Part shown: one piece after another, positions 42,183-52,989 of the stretch
How positions within the stretch are numbered: the first letter of the stretch is position 1
Layout: every line of letters begins with the position of its first letter
Origin: Platerodrilus igneus
Taxonomy: Eukaryota; Arthropoda; Insecta; Coleoptera; Lycidae
Length of the DNA stretch: 64,000 bases
Assembly (NCBI GenBank): GCA_036346225.1
Contig: JARFIW010001104.1
Location: forward strand, 10,442,001 to 10,506,000
Reading direction: 5' to 3'
Notes under the pieces: model-generated
Database searches by the model: none
The model's input: the letters and a program-made list of their open reading frames with translations, nothing else
What the model was told of the DNA's origin: nothing
Made by a program: the position numbers and the translations under genes

Positions 42183-42760
42183 ACTGAAAATCGGGTAAAT
42201 AGGGATTATAACTGTAAAACAATTGAAGGTAACCGATTTGCATCAAACAAGAAAGAACGGAAGCTATGTTCAAAGACAACCAACATAGATACAAGAGGAA
42301 AACTGGTCAAAGCATTTGCGTCGAGCACAGCACAGTACGTCTATGAAATAAGGGCAGTAGGAAAAGCAGACAGAAAGAAATAGAAGCCTTCTGGAATGTT
42401 GTGCTTCAGATGTATGAGGATGGTAGCATGGACAGACAAAGTTAATAACAAATAGATTGTAGAAATAGTAGAGGAATAAAGATATCTGTGGAAAACGTAA
42501 AAAATAGGAGAAATAGAAGGACAGGATACGTTCTAAATCATTTATGGGGAATAGAACAGGATATATTACAAGCAGAGATAGGAAACGAGAGGTAGAGGTA
42601 GACCGAAATCAGACTTTCAACACAGATAATGATAGATGTAGACTGTGCAAATTTCAGGGAAATGTGTAGGTTGGTTCAGAATAGGAAACGATGAGGGCAC
42701 GCGTCCAACCAGTTCTAGGACTGAAGATCTAATGATGATAAGGAAGTGGTGAGATATTGT
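42183..42760 (+). pseudogene. Non-LTR element family C, 3' fragment
   Basis: Decayed C-terminal text is readable: RKLCSKTTNIDTRGKLVKAF, the CETW region lost, AWTDKVNNK (about 42430) and the 3' tail CCAACCAGTTCTAGGACTG (about 42705). Many stops. It follows the SINE and completes a series of family C tails in this area. Confidence 0.65.
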
Positions 42761-43373
42761 TTTTATTGCTGTAAGGCCTTGCTTAGTCCTGAAATTTGAA
42801 CACAGTTTTTTTAATTTTTGAAAAACCTACAGATATGATTTTGACCGAATAAGCATTCTAAAAAGTATTATCAATCAGCTTCGTTTTCGGTATATCATAT
42901 GTTGTGGAATTTGATGGGAGGATATTTTACTTTATCACTACGGACAGGTCGTAAAGAGGCACTTGACGCTCGTTAAACTGTTCGATAATACAGTAATTAG
43001 AATCGAAAAGTACGTAAAATACTGTATCGATTTTTTCTGCCATTCTTGCAATGACTTAAGCTTTTGTTTAATTCAAACCAAACATGTATTTCGTTCAAAT
43101 TAGCGAGAATATGATGATGTGTATCCAGAGATATTAAATGTATATAAATGAATTGCATATATTTGCAATATTATTAATAATAATTTCTTCAAACAATCTG
43201 TAATTATTTTGATCAAGATTATACTTGACAACATAGACACGTACCGTATGGTAATCACTTTATCTAACGTTATATGTAATACATAACCTTACTTATATAA
43301 TTTGTTGTATACATTTTGTTTCATAATTTGGTATGGCAATTTTTATAAATTTTTGAGGTAATAATAATAGCAT
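42761..43373. other. Intergenic region upstream of SMUG1
   Basis: No gene or mobile element is recognised. It is AT-rich and should contain the SMUG1 (and possibly the SMUG1-ADAT2) promoter, but I cannot point to a specific promoter motif. Confidence 0.4.
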
Positions 43374-43943
43374 ATGCGTGTAATTGTTAAGAATATTGTA
43401 AGTAAAATGCTTCGCAAGAAACTAAAATTAGATGAAAACATTAATTCTGCATTTTCTTCTTCCAATAATTCAATACCAGATACACTAATAAAATATGAAT
43501 TGGAATTAAACAAATCTTTAAAGAGTTTAGTGTATAAGCTGCCTATATTTTATGTTTATAGTCCGCTTGATTATGCTTTTGAACCACATAACAACTTTAC
43601 ACAAAAATATTGTAAAACTCCTAAAAAACTTTTAGTTGTTGGTATGAATCCAGGTCCATGGGGAATGTGTCAGACTGGCGTTCCATTTGGAGACGTAAAC
43701 GCTGTTAAAGAGTGGCTTAAAATAGATGGAGAAGTGAAGAAACCTGAAAAGGAATGCCCAGGACGGGAAGTTACAGGGTTAAATTGTAAAAGATCTGAAG
43801 TTAGTGGACAACGAATTTGGGGATTGTTTAAGAATGTATGCATCAAACCTGAAAATTTCTTTGAAGTTGGTTATATGTATAATTACTGTCCTCTAGCATT
43901 TATGAAGACAAACGGTGTAAATGTAACACCTGCAGAAATTAAA
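43374..43943 (+). CDS. SMUG1: SMUG1 uracil-DNA glycosylase, exon 1
   Basis: The product matches single-strand-selective monofunctional uracil-DNA glycosylase, which removes uracil and 5-hydroxymethyluracil from DNA in base excision repair in the nucleus. Exon 1 (190 codons) holds YSPLDYAFEPH, the catalytic loop LLVVGMNPGPWGMCQTGVPF (residues 86-105; Asn92 is the expected water-activating Asn, Trp96 where human has Phe), CPGREVTGLNC, SEVSGQRIWGLFKN and NYCPLAF. I chose the ATG at 43374 because it gives a length near the family's; an ATG at 43407 is an alternative, and the first 30 residues are not conserved. Donor GTAAGT at 43944, phase 0. Confidence 0.95.
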
Positions 43944-43990
43944 GTAAGTACATTAAGTTTGTGGAATTACAACATGTTTTTTCCTTATAG

Positions 43991-44272
43991 GGTGAAACTC
44001 AACAACAATTAGAGGTGTTGTGTGATCAGGCATTGCTTAACGTAATAAAATTATTAGAAGTCGAAATTATTGTAGCTGTAGGAAAATTTGTTGAGAAAAG
44101 GGCATCGGAAGTATTAAAAAAGAATAATTTGTTGGGTACAAAGGTTGTATATCTAATACATCCCAGTCCACGTATTGCAAACAACCAAAATTGGATGGTA
44201 AAGGCTGAAAATTTATTAAACGATTCAAACATCCTTGCGTATTTCAAAAAAATTAATTTTAAGAATGGATGA
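43991..44272 (+). CDS. SMUG1: SMUG1 exon 2
   Basis: After a 47-bp intron (43944-43990, ending TTCCTTATAG) the frame continues GETQQQLEVLCDQALLNVIK, VEIIVAVGKFVEKRA and VVYLIHPSPRIANNQ. HPSPR carries the second catalytic residue, His247 (His239 in human SMUG1). The whole protein is 283 residues with all key motifs intact, so it should be active. The stop TGA is at 44270-44272. The last codons overlap the start of ADAT2 (ATG at 44265). Confidence 0.95.
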   Translation, partial: GETQQQLEVLCDQALLNVIKLLEVEIIVAVGKFVEKRASEVLKKNNLLGTKVVYLIHPSPRIANNQNWMVKAENLLNDSNILAYFKKINFKNG

Positions 44273-44762
44273 AGCTTCTAATTTTATGGAAATTGCTTTT
44301 AGCTACGCGAAAAAGGCTTTAGCTGCACTAGAGGTACCTGTAGGTTGTGTCTTTATTTATAAAAATGAAATAATAGCAAAAGGATCAAATACTGTTAATG
44401 AAACACGTAATGCAACTCGCCTTGCTGAAATAAACTGCATCGATCAAGTTAATGAGTTTTCAAAAACTTGGAATTTGAATATTAAGGACGTGTTTGCTGA
44501 TATTACTGTATATGTTACTGTAGAACCTTGTATTATGTGTGCGGCAGCCTTGTATGACTTAGGAACTAAGTGTATAGTGTTTGGTTGTAAAAACGATAGG
44601 TTTGGGGGTTCAACTGTGTTTGATGTTGCTTCTGTACTTAATCCTATTACTGAAATTAAAGGCGGTTATAGAGCCGATGAAGCGATGAACTTGTTGAAGG
44701 AATTTTATAACGGAACTAATCCAAATGCACCTGCTGATAAAGTAAAAGTGAAGAGAACGTAG
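44265..44762 (+). CDS. ADAT2: ADAT2, tRNA adenosine-34 deaminase catalytic subunit (one zinc ligand changed)
   Basis: The 165-residue protein matches ADAT2, which pairs with ADAT3 to convert A34 to inosine in tRNA anticodons. It has FSYAKKALAALEVPVGCVFI at the start, TVNETRNATR, VTVEPCIMCAAALYD with the two zinc Cys (Cys89, Cys92), CKNDRFGGSTVFDVAS, GGYRADEAMNLLKEFYNGTN and PNAPADKVKVKR. The family motif HAE reads LAE here (RLAEINC, codon CTT at 44421-44423): the zinc-binding His is Leu while catalytic Glu55 is kept. One base (CAT to CTT) explains it: a sequencing error, polymorphism or inactivation. The ATG context (A at -3, G at +4) is strong. There is no gap to SMUG1, so it is probably translated from a shared mRNA or its promoter lies in SMUG1. 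An in-frame ATG at 44286 would avoid the overlap. Confidence 0.93.
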   Translation: MDEASNFMEIAFSYAKKALAALEVPVGCVFIYKNEIIAKGSNTVNETRNATRLAEINCIDQVNEFSKTWNLNIKDVFADITVYVTVEPCIMCAAALYDLGTKCIVFGCKNDRFGGSTVFDVASVLNPITEIKGGYRADEAMNLLKEFYNGTNPNAPADKVKVKRT

Positions 44763-47700
44763 ACTAAATAACTAAAAGCGATGATTTTATATTTTTAATT
44801 AACTTTTATTTTTACATTTTTTACTTTATATTTTTTGTGAATATGTATTGTGTTGTATTATTGTATAATTATAGGATTATATAATAAGAAGAGTGCATTA
44901 TGACTGGTAATTTTAGAAAGTTTTTTCATTTATTTGTTCTGGAATAAAAAAACGATTGCGTGCGCATGATATTATACATGATACATGATTTTGCAGGGTT
45001 AAGCATATTTTAGAAAAACTCCACAGTGAACTGTTAAGTTAAATTCAAGAAGTTGCCACCCCTTTACCGATTTCCCAGAGAAAAGACAGTCAACAGACAC
45101 GGTGGAATAGGATAAGGTTTCCCTGCTAACTCGATTTGGCTGGGTCGTGGGTCATGGAGACCAAACTTGAAGCCAATAACTGGTGTTAAGATAATTTTGG
45201 GCGCCAGAAGACTGCCTGGAAACCCTAAAGCTCAAAATACTGAAAGTGACGTCTTCAATCAATCTCATACAAAAAAATGCCTAGCAACGACGACTCATAG
45301 GTATTCAGGGAACAATAATTATTAAAGCTCAAAATAACACTATGTATATTAACTTCTTAATTTTTAACAGTTTCAGAACTTACCAACCGTCCTATCAATC
45401 CCTGTGTATATATTGGATTAATAAATAACACTTTATACCAATCAATAATATCAATTCACGCAAGGTCAAATCTTGGACAACTTTTATTAAAAATTTACCT
45501 TTACCTTTGCTTTGTAGGTAATAGTCTTTATAAAAAAAAATGCTATTCGTGACCTGCTTTATGTGTACACAGAAACCAGTAAATTATATTAGAAGCAAAC
45601 CCGATCTTGGAACAACTCTCCAATATAAACCTTTTACAAAAGGGAAAGCTTTGACGCTTTAAATAAATGTTATAGTGCAAAAACTTAGCTATAAATTTGA
45701 TGTTATTTTCAATTTCATAAATAAAATTAACGGACTTTATAAAACTGCAAAATTAAGTATTTGCATAACTTACTACCACCAGATTACCATTTATAAAGGA
45801 TATAAAAATACGAAATTCTTCCAAATTAAAATGCATGCACGGATAACGCCAAATAATCATCAAATTCCGTAATGTTCATAACTGAATATTATTCATCCAT
45901 TTAAATTAAAAGTTGCATTCTCCAGGTTAGTCGCTCATACGACAACCAACGTGTGATACTGTACTCTTCAAACAACAGCCGGAAATCCTAAACATCTGTC
46001 CAGCATGAACTAAATTTATCCATAAAGATACGGCAAAACTAATAACGAGAATAAAAGCAAAGATAAGAACAAAAATAAGAAGCCCTAAAGGAATAAAAAT
46101 TAGTTAAATGTATTTAATATGTTAACTTACGATTCGTGTTTACTTAACAACACGACTATCAGCTTCCTTTAAAAATTACAGCAAAACCAATTTGCTAAAC
46201 GACCATATGCCTATTTTTATCAATCCAGACCAGATATCTGTTTAACAGTGAAAACTCATGCACCAGCCAAAATTCTATATAAATATTTTCAGCGTAAATA
46301 AAATGTACGGAGATCCACCAAAAGTGTAAGATTATAAATTGTACGGCCGCTATGCCAAATCCATTTCCGTAGCACCTTGCAAAAATGGCGTATGTACTTT
46401 AACTTACGTTATTCACGATCGAAGACAAAGTTCTGTCGTGTTGCCGATAATGTAAAGAGTAGGGACTACAACCGGTACCACTCTTTAATTAGTAACCAAT
46501 CAATTTAAATCATTTAATAAATAATAGACAAATGCTTGACAACTTAAACTAATATAGATTTGTACAAGAGGAAAGTTTATATACAGAGCGTTTATTAAAG
46601 ATGCACTCGACAGTACAAAAATAGTAAGTGTTGAAAGCAAAGAAAATCAACACGTTACAAAGTGTTGAATTTAAATTTGTAAAGTCCACGAATCTTAGAA
46701 TAACTAGATAGAAATTAAAGAGGGATATTACAAAGTATATTGCGTTATTTTAAATATCATGTTTTCTTTCAAGCACGTCTTGTTTAATATCACTACCTTG
46801 GGCTTTTCCTTATGTATTAAGATTTTAATTCTGTTATTACTATTTACATTGAATGGTAATATTTTCATATTTTGTTTAATAAGTACTATCGCCATCTAGG
46901 ATTTTTGGGGTTGTGTGCTTTCCACTGGGTTGCAGATAGCCATCTACATCTCATTAAACAACATTTTCGTGGTGTTATCGTCTAATTTTGTAGCTTTTAA
47001 TATTGTTTAATGCTTCCTCAGTTTTCCTTTGCTGTTTCTGCAATATAATCTATATACTCTGTTATGTGCTAATTTGATGCTAGTGATTTGCGAATTTACT
47101 TTACCTTGAAACCTAACAGAAAAGATTGTCAGTTAGCTTTATAAAAGCAAAAGAAATTCTTTCAGGAGTGTACAACTTCAACACATCTAGGACAAAGTCT
47201 TAGAACTGTCACTCAAATCATAAAATGTTGAACGCAACCTACCTAACACTTTCGTCTTTGGGTTTTAATTAGATGACGAATAATCTATAAAACGACTAAA
47301 GGATCATTATTTATGACTCAACAGGCTGATGGAACCCTGTTCACATAGACTTCTTTTGTTATTTTACTCTAAATATTAATAAAGCAAGAAAATAGCACGA
47401 TTTTCACTTAACATATAGTCACATATATGAAAATCATGCGTTTTAACAATCACCACCAACACAGCTTACCTAAATTCTAATCCTAATTTAGACCAAATTG
47501 CGTATATCTAAAAAATATCTTAAATTTATTTAATTATCCAATCAATTTGACTATCTATATAAAATTGTATGAACACAATTGGGATGATTGTTTTAATACA
47601 TTTCGCCTTGTATTCAGCGTGAACCACCTAAAAGTCTGAGTATTGATAGATTAGGTGAAAATAATACAATATAGTATATCGGCAAATATAAGCAGACAAA

Positions 47701-48207
47701 ACATTTAATCTTTTTCACTTGCAGCGTTCTAGTTAACAGGCAGGGTTAGACTACCCTTCTTTGAAGCAAGATTACTCCTGGTGTAAATCAGTAATCTTTT
47801 AATTCAATGACATGTTGCCGAAAGCTTCCACGGACTCAGGTCATTTTCATTTAGTTACGGTAAATTATTCATTACCACACCTTCAAAGGCATTTGGAGAG
47901 CTTTCACTAGCAAACGTGCATTAAAGAAAAATACTACATTCTCGATTACTTAATACTTGTCATCGGTCAAATTGATTGATGGTCGATTTCTAACCGCTAG
48001 AAAAGCACGATTGATCGATTCTGTTCGGAATGCTCCCTTGGGGTTTTTGGCCTATATTAATTCATATCGAGTTCGTTCGCACGAACTGTACGGTTAAGGA
48101 CAAGAGCTGTTTTGGTGCCAGAGAAATATATGTACTCAAATATTCACACAGTCACTATTTAGTATTAGCGTCTACATCAGAGTTTTGTTCTTAGGCATTT
48201 AAATTAT
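44763..48207. other. Intergenic region, no gene recognised
   Basis: An AATAAA at about 44944 is a likely polyadenylation signal for the ADAT2 message. The remaining 3.3 kb is AT-rich, with short frames that look random and no recognised transposon text. This is the longest stretch of the window free of recognisable mobile elements. Confidence 0.45.
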
Positions 48208-48341
48208 ATGGATCCTTTCCATTGCACTGCCTGTGAATATTTTCAGTTCCATGCTTCTAGGCTGATGTGTCATGAAAAGTATGTTGATATTTGTCGTGAA
48301 ATCCCGATTTTTAAATTGCTGGCTGAGAAGGAATGTTTTAA
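48208..48341 (+). CDS. Possible first coding exon of a zinc-finger-like protein
   Basis: ATG at 48208 opens MDPFHCTACEYFQFHASRLM, CHEKYVDICREIPIFKLLAE and KECF, then GTGCGT at 48342 could be a donor. C-x2-C, then F, L-x2-H with the spacing of a C2H2 finger are visible, but the fourth ligand would be an unusual Cys or His. No further exon was found downstream before the transposons begin. It could equally be chance. Confidence 0.3.
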
Positions 48342-48729
48342 GTGCGTTACTATTTATTTCAGTATTTTAATAATATAATACCATAGTCCCATTTCAAATT
48401 GTAAATATCTGAGCTTTTTATAAAATTGTTTGTGTATAGTCAGGACGAAATAAACTTGCTGTAACTCATCGCAAATACATGGAAAGAAAACACAACTATA
48501 ATATAATATATGTTACTTGTATCTATACTAATTTCACAGTTATAAAATAGAACAGTTATAAAAGGTGCGTCTTTTCAATGTTGTAATGAAGATACAGCAA
48601 ACGTGTGCCTGATTTTGGTTCATGTAGTTTGTAAATTCATTTGTGCTTTTAAAGATTAAGTACCAAACACAGTTTGTTTTAAAGGTTAAGTTAGCGTGGT
48701 TTTGTTAACATATACATTTAGCGTTTTGT

Positions 48730-48950
48730 ATTATCCTCAATTAATTGTATTGTTGAACTTGAATATTTGCTGAATTAATAGTTTTCCAATATATCGTTTT
48801 GCACAATCAACATTAGTTGAAAATATTTCAAAACCAAAACCTGTAGTTGTTTAGAATAATCATCAGATTTAAGTGCACTTAGTTTTATCGTCATTAGGTT
48901 TTCCGTCTTAAAACTGGTTGGACGCGTACCTTCACTTATTTTCATTATTA
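48730..48950 (-). repeat. Family C tail fragment
   Basis: On the minus strand this matches the tail near 41690-41780 (CAACTACAGGTTTTGG, TTTTCAACTAATGTTGATTG) and the 3' motif GTCCAACCAGTTTTAAGACG. No coding content. Confidence 0.6.
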
Positions 48951-49046
48951 TTATTATTAACACATCTTATAGGCCACAGTACAGTAGATAAGATTAGTCA
49001 AAAAATATCCTAATCAACAATACTAAAATAAATAATAATAAAATAA

Positions 49047-50440
49047 TTACATAATCATAGCATGCAAACAGTCTAAATTAACTAAAATCATAAGACAAGA
49101 ATTCCTCAACAGAGTAAAATGCTCATTAACTTGAAATTTAAATTGTTTCAAGGAGCAAAGTTTAATTGACTGAGGGAGTTTGTTATAAAGACGAGCACCC
49201 ATATAATGAGGGTCTCTTTCATATAACATCGTATGATGAACATCTAGACTCAATAGGTGTTTATTTCTTGTTGCATACTTATGACTAAAATTTAATTTGG
49301 GAAACTTGTTATCATTAAACCTAACATATTTGAGAATTTCAATAATATATAGACATGGTAAAGTTAGTATTCTATTAGTAACAAATAATAATTTGCAGGA
49401 TTCAAAAGAATGTTCCTTGAAAATTGACCGAATTGCCCTTTTTTGCATTTTAAAAACCCTTTTAGTACATAACGGTTTCTGGTAATACTTTCACATACGG
49501 CTTTAGTATGCACATTCCATTTTAATGCAAAATCAATATAAACACCTAGAAACTTAGAATCATTTACTTGTTTAATTGTGGCACCACCTAATCTAATCAG
49601 ATTACTACTCTGATAACTACTCGGCACTGCATAGAATTGAAGTGTATGCGTTTTTTTAGATTCAATATCATTGCATTGGACTTTAAATACGAATCAATAG
49701 CAGCTAAGTTATCACACAAGGTGACCATGGCAATATTGTGTTCTTTATGAGCGGACAGCACAGTTAAATCATCCACATACAAGCAGTGAAATGTTGACAA
49801 ACTATTAGAGATAACATTAATGTAAAGCAGAAACAGCAAGGTCCCAACACACTACCCTGCGGAACACCACTTTTTAACTCTGCTAGTGAAGACCTAAAAC
49901 CCTGATGATCAACAAATTGACATCTTGAAGACAGAAAACTATTAATTAACTCACTGCATTTACCCCTTATCCCATAACAACCTAACTTATTTATCAAGAT
50001 ATTGTGATTAACTAAATCAAAGGCTTTGGTTAGATCTACAAGTAATGCATGAACTTTATTATCACAATCTATTTTACTATATATAAAATGTAACATGTCA
50101 CAAAGAGCTGAAGTTGTATTTTTTTTTTAACAAAACCGTACTGATACCTAGACAAAATGCTATGCTTATATATAAATTTATAGAATTGATCGGATAAAAA
50201 TTTCTCAAAGATCTTGGAAAAAACTGACAATAGCGATATCGGTCTGTAATCTGAGATATTGCTAGGAATAACATTGGTTTTTGTCTTCGGAATACAGATA
50301 ACCCTAGCTGTCTTTAAGCAAAGAGGAAAATATGCTTCTTCGATACATCTATTATATAAATAACGCAAAGGGAATGCTAATTCGACTGCACATAGTTTAA
50401 TAATCGATACTGGAATTAAATCTTGTCCGCCACAATTCAA
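49047..50440 (-). pseudogene. Reverse transcriptase and C-terminal part of family B element
   Basis: Reading from 50440 down: NCGGQDLIPVSIIKLCAVEL, ARVICIPKTKTNVIPSNISD, YRPISLLSVFSKIFEKFLSD, then after a frameshift LLVDLTKAFDLVNHNILINK, SGVPQGSVLGP and, after another, YINVISNSL and the catalytic LYVDDLTVLSAHKEHN (about 49775). KFLGVYIDFALKWNVHTKAV follows, then the C-terminal RILTLPCLYIIEILKYVRFN and YMGARLYNKLPQSIKLC. Frameshifts lie near 50440, 50095, 49830, 49620 and 49450. Confidence 0.85.
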
Positions 50441-51774
50441 GGAGTTTTTAGCCCACTAATCAAGCGAATTAAGTCAATCTTAGTGAGTTCTTCAAGATCA
50501 ACTGTATCTAATATGTGTGTAATATTCTTAGAAGCACTTTGATCACTCACTTCATATTTATCTACAAAAGAACTGAAGTCAGAGAAATATTGATTTACCA
50601 ACTCCACAATAGATGCTTTGTCTACTAATTGAATTCCATCAATTGAAATACCAATACTACTGGGCCCATTGGCTCTCCCTAACTGCCTATTGATTATGTT
50701 CCATGCAGTCATCGACTTGCATTTTGAAGTTAGTAGTAACTTGCTATTATGTTTTCTCCTAGCCAGCTGTATTGTACGTTTGTAAATTGATTTGTAACTC
50801 CTGTAATAGTCTGGATTTACTTTGCCTGCAATATATAATAACCACAATTCTTTTAACTTTACCGCCGATATTCTAATCTCTTTAGTAATCCACTGATTTT
50901 TGGTACCTACAAATTGCTTAGGTTTAATTAAGTTAAAACTTGACTCAAAGTAATATTCCAATATTCTAATGAATGATTGAAAACACTCCTCAACACTAAC
51001 ATGATCATTATAAATCATATTCCAATCTTCATCTTTAAGAGAATTAATAAAAATATTCTTATTTTTTACCGAGTAGTTACGAACTAAATGATTACTGTAA
51101 CTAACTGGGTTACCTATTTCAAAACTAATAGATTGTGCAGTATGGTCAGACAAACCATTAGGTATTATTATCTTATTGAAAAGTGCCTCATTGAAGTTTG
51201 TGAAGATATAGTCAAGTGCAGTTTGAGAGTTGTTACATATCCTAGTTGGCTGATCAAATACTGGCATTAAGTTATATGATGAAGTCAAATCGACAAGGTC
51301 CAATTTAGCTTTGCTATTGATCAAATAATTAATATTAATATCACCAGCAACAATTAGTTTAGATGAGGGATACTTATCTAAAATAGCATTAAGTGCTAAA
51401 TCTAATTTTGTTAAAAATATTTTTTCATTACCTTTATCAGTATTTCTGTACAAACAAAGAACACATATCTTAAAATTTTCAAGAACTACTTGAATTGCAC
51501 AACACTCAAATACTTTATCACAATTAAAAATCTTAACATTACTAATACTGTTACACTTTAACTCCTTCTTGGCTAAAATTAACACTCCTTCATGTACAAA
51601 TTCAGTTCTATTATAATAATCAACTAAACTGTACCCCTTTATACCTCTCAATAAACTAATGTTCCTGTCACCACACCATGTTTCCGTTACACACATTACA
51701 TCAACATCATTTGTATGTAAGAGTACCTCCAATTTATCTACCTTGTTAGTAACACATTGTAAGTTTTGGTGCAT
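50437..51774 (-). CDS. Endonuclease and RT N-terminal part of family B element
   Basis: A 445-codon open frame. The APE-type endonuclease shows MHQNLQCVTNKVDKLEVLLH, VMCVTETWC, CVLCLYRN, KLIVAGDININYL (51360-51320) and GLSDHTAQSISF (about 51150), all standard catalytic boxes. A linker with the KNIFINSLKDEDWNMIYN region and WITKEIRISAVKLKELW follows. It ends in SGLKTP at a frameshift, after which the RT continues in 50440-50069 and beyond. The endonuclease appears intact. Confidence 0.85.
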   Translation of the reverse strand: MHQNLQCVTNKVDKLEVLLHTNDVDVMCVTETWCGDRNISLLRGIKGYSLVDYYNRTEFVHEGVLILAKKELKCNSISNVKIFNCDKVFECCAIQVVLENFKICVLCLYRNTDKGNEKIFLTKLDLALNAILDKYPSSKLIVAGDININYLINSKAKLDLVDLTSSYNLMPVFDQPTRICNNSQTALDYIFTNFNEALFNKIIIPNGLSDHTAQSISFEIGNPVSYSNHLVRNYSVKNKNIFINSLKDEDWNMIYNDHVSVEECFQSFIRILEYYFESSFNLIKPKQFVGTKNQWITKEIRISAVKLKELWLLYIAGKVNPDYYRSYKSIYKRTIQLARRKHNSKLLLTSKCKSMTAWNIINRQLGRANGPSSIGISIDGIQLVDKASIVELVNQYFSDFSSFVDKYEVSDQSASKNITHILDTVDLEELTKIDLIRLISGLKTP

Positions 51775-51935
51775 AATATTAAATAATTGCTATTTTAAAT
51801 TTGTCTTTTTGGAAAACCTCTTTGCTGGTGAAATATCTATATATGTAGAATTTTTTTGCTTAACTGTCTTATCAGCACACCTATCTACCACAAACTGACC
51901 AATCTCACGTGCCGTTTTTGCCCTACCTCTTCCAT

Positions 51936-52523
51936 TCAAATGTAGACATGGTGCGTGTAATCATTCCTATTTAAATGAACATTCGACTCCAGTAGTCTAA
52001 AGCTCTCCTCTCCCGTTTTTAATTTAATCATCGCTTTATGAAGGCGATTATTAATTTCAAATATATGTTGGTTTAATTTAGAATCATTAAACCGATAGGG
52101 TATGGAGCAGACTACTAAATTTGTTTGTTTACTAACTTGTTGAAGTACTTGCAAGACCTCCTCATTAAACGGTGCTGTGTTCTGATTTAGTACATCATTG
52201 GTACCGCCCATAATGATTACCCAATCATTCTTTGTATAACCTTTTATCAAATTACCAAGATCTGAGATAACATCCATCAGTAAAGCATTAGGTTTGACGA
52301 TATTTAGAATATTAAAAGCTTGGGATAGTTCTGTGATTAAAAATTCATACATATTTCGGCCATGGCTATCTGAGACTATTAATAGCCTAGGTTTTCGATT
52401 AACAATAATTGTGTCGTTAGTGATACTAGGTAATCTATGATGTTGGTCTGATGAAAAGGTGTTATTTACATCAATGTTACCTGTTTGCTGTTCTATAGAT
52501 TTATTTTTATAACTCCTGACCAT
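51936..52523 (-). CDS. ORF1 of family B element: SGNH/GDSL esterase-like protein
   Basis: The frame gives KPRLLIVSDSHGRNMYEFLI, the block I motif with the nucleophile Ser in place (DSHG), and later DWVIIMGGTNDVLNQN, the block III GGTND motif. NDYTHHVYI closes the frame near the expected DxxH block, though slightly shifted; the element's text continues in another frame with HLNGRGRAKTA. Upstream, 52930-52560 gives decayed coding sequence (VERFLHLRKVSIS, CGIFTCFMVELCLHDLI). In these elements the domain may bind membranes or RNP; the function is not settled. Confidence 0.75.
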   Translation of the reverse strand: MVRSYKNKSIEQQTGNIDVNNTFSSDQHHRLPSITNDTIIVNRKPRLLIVSDSHGRNMYEFLITELSQAFNILNIVKPNALLMDVISDLGNLIKGYTKNDWVIIMGGTNDVLNQNTAPFNEEVLQVLQQVSKQTNLVVCSIPYRFNDSKLNQHIFEINNRLHKAMIKLKTGEESFRLLESNVHLNRNDYTHHVYI

Positions 52524-52989
52524 TGGCTAAGAAATGTATTTTATGATTAGTACGCTTATTTGTTACTGATCTATTGACCTCTCTGTTATGGCCCATATTG
52601 TTATGGTTGCAACATGTTGGTGAGCACTATTATTTATATCTGCAGTTAAGTTATGGTTCTGAATCGTTTTAAGTTGGTCAGTCGATATGGATACTTTTCT
52701 GAGATGTAGAAATCTTTCTACTTCATCTCGAAATTCAAATATTAAAGCTGATAAATTTTCTGTTGTTAATTTACATTTGTTTGCTAATATGTATGCAAGA
52801 ACAGAACTTTTTTATTAGCTGGGTCTCGCTTAATTCAATTGTTGCAGCAAAGCTAAAATCTAGTTGTCTATTCATTATTAAATCATGCAAACAGAGTTCA
52901 ACCATGAAACAAGTAAATATTCCACAATCATAGCTGTTACTCTGCCTATTCTTAGCTTGTCTACACTATTCCCTGACATTCCCACAGCC

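Larger units (their letters stand above)
49000..52950 (-). mobile_element. Near-complete non-LTR element family B (CR1/L2-like) with SGNH-esterase ORF1
   Basis: Read on the minus strand the element runs from an ORF1 region near 52950 to a short 3' end near 49000. It contains an ORF1 with an SGNH hydrolase fold, an APE endonuclease, a reverse transcriptase and a C-terminal domain, in that order. An esterase-like ORF1 is known in CR1/L2-group elements. Only a few frameshifts and stops disable it, so it is younger than most elements in the window. It is flanked by family C pieces on both sides. Confidence 0.85.

Noticed and set aside
45675..45872. 65-codon plus-strand frame
   Set aside because: AT-rich, no family motifs and no splice or start context; looks random.
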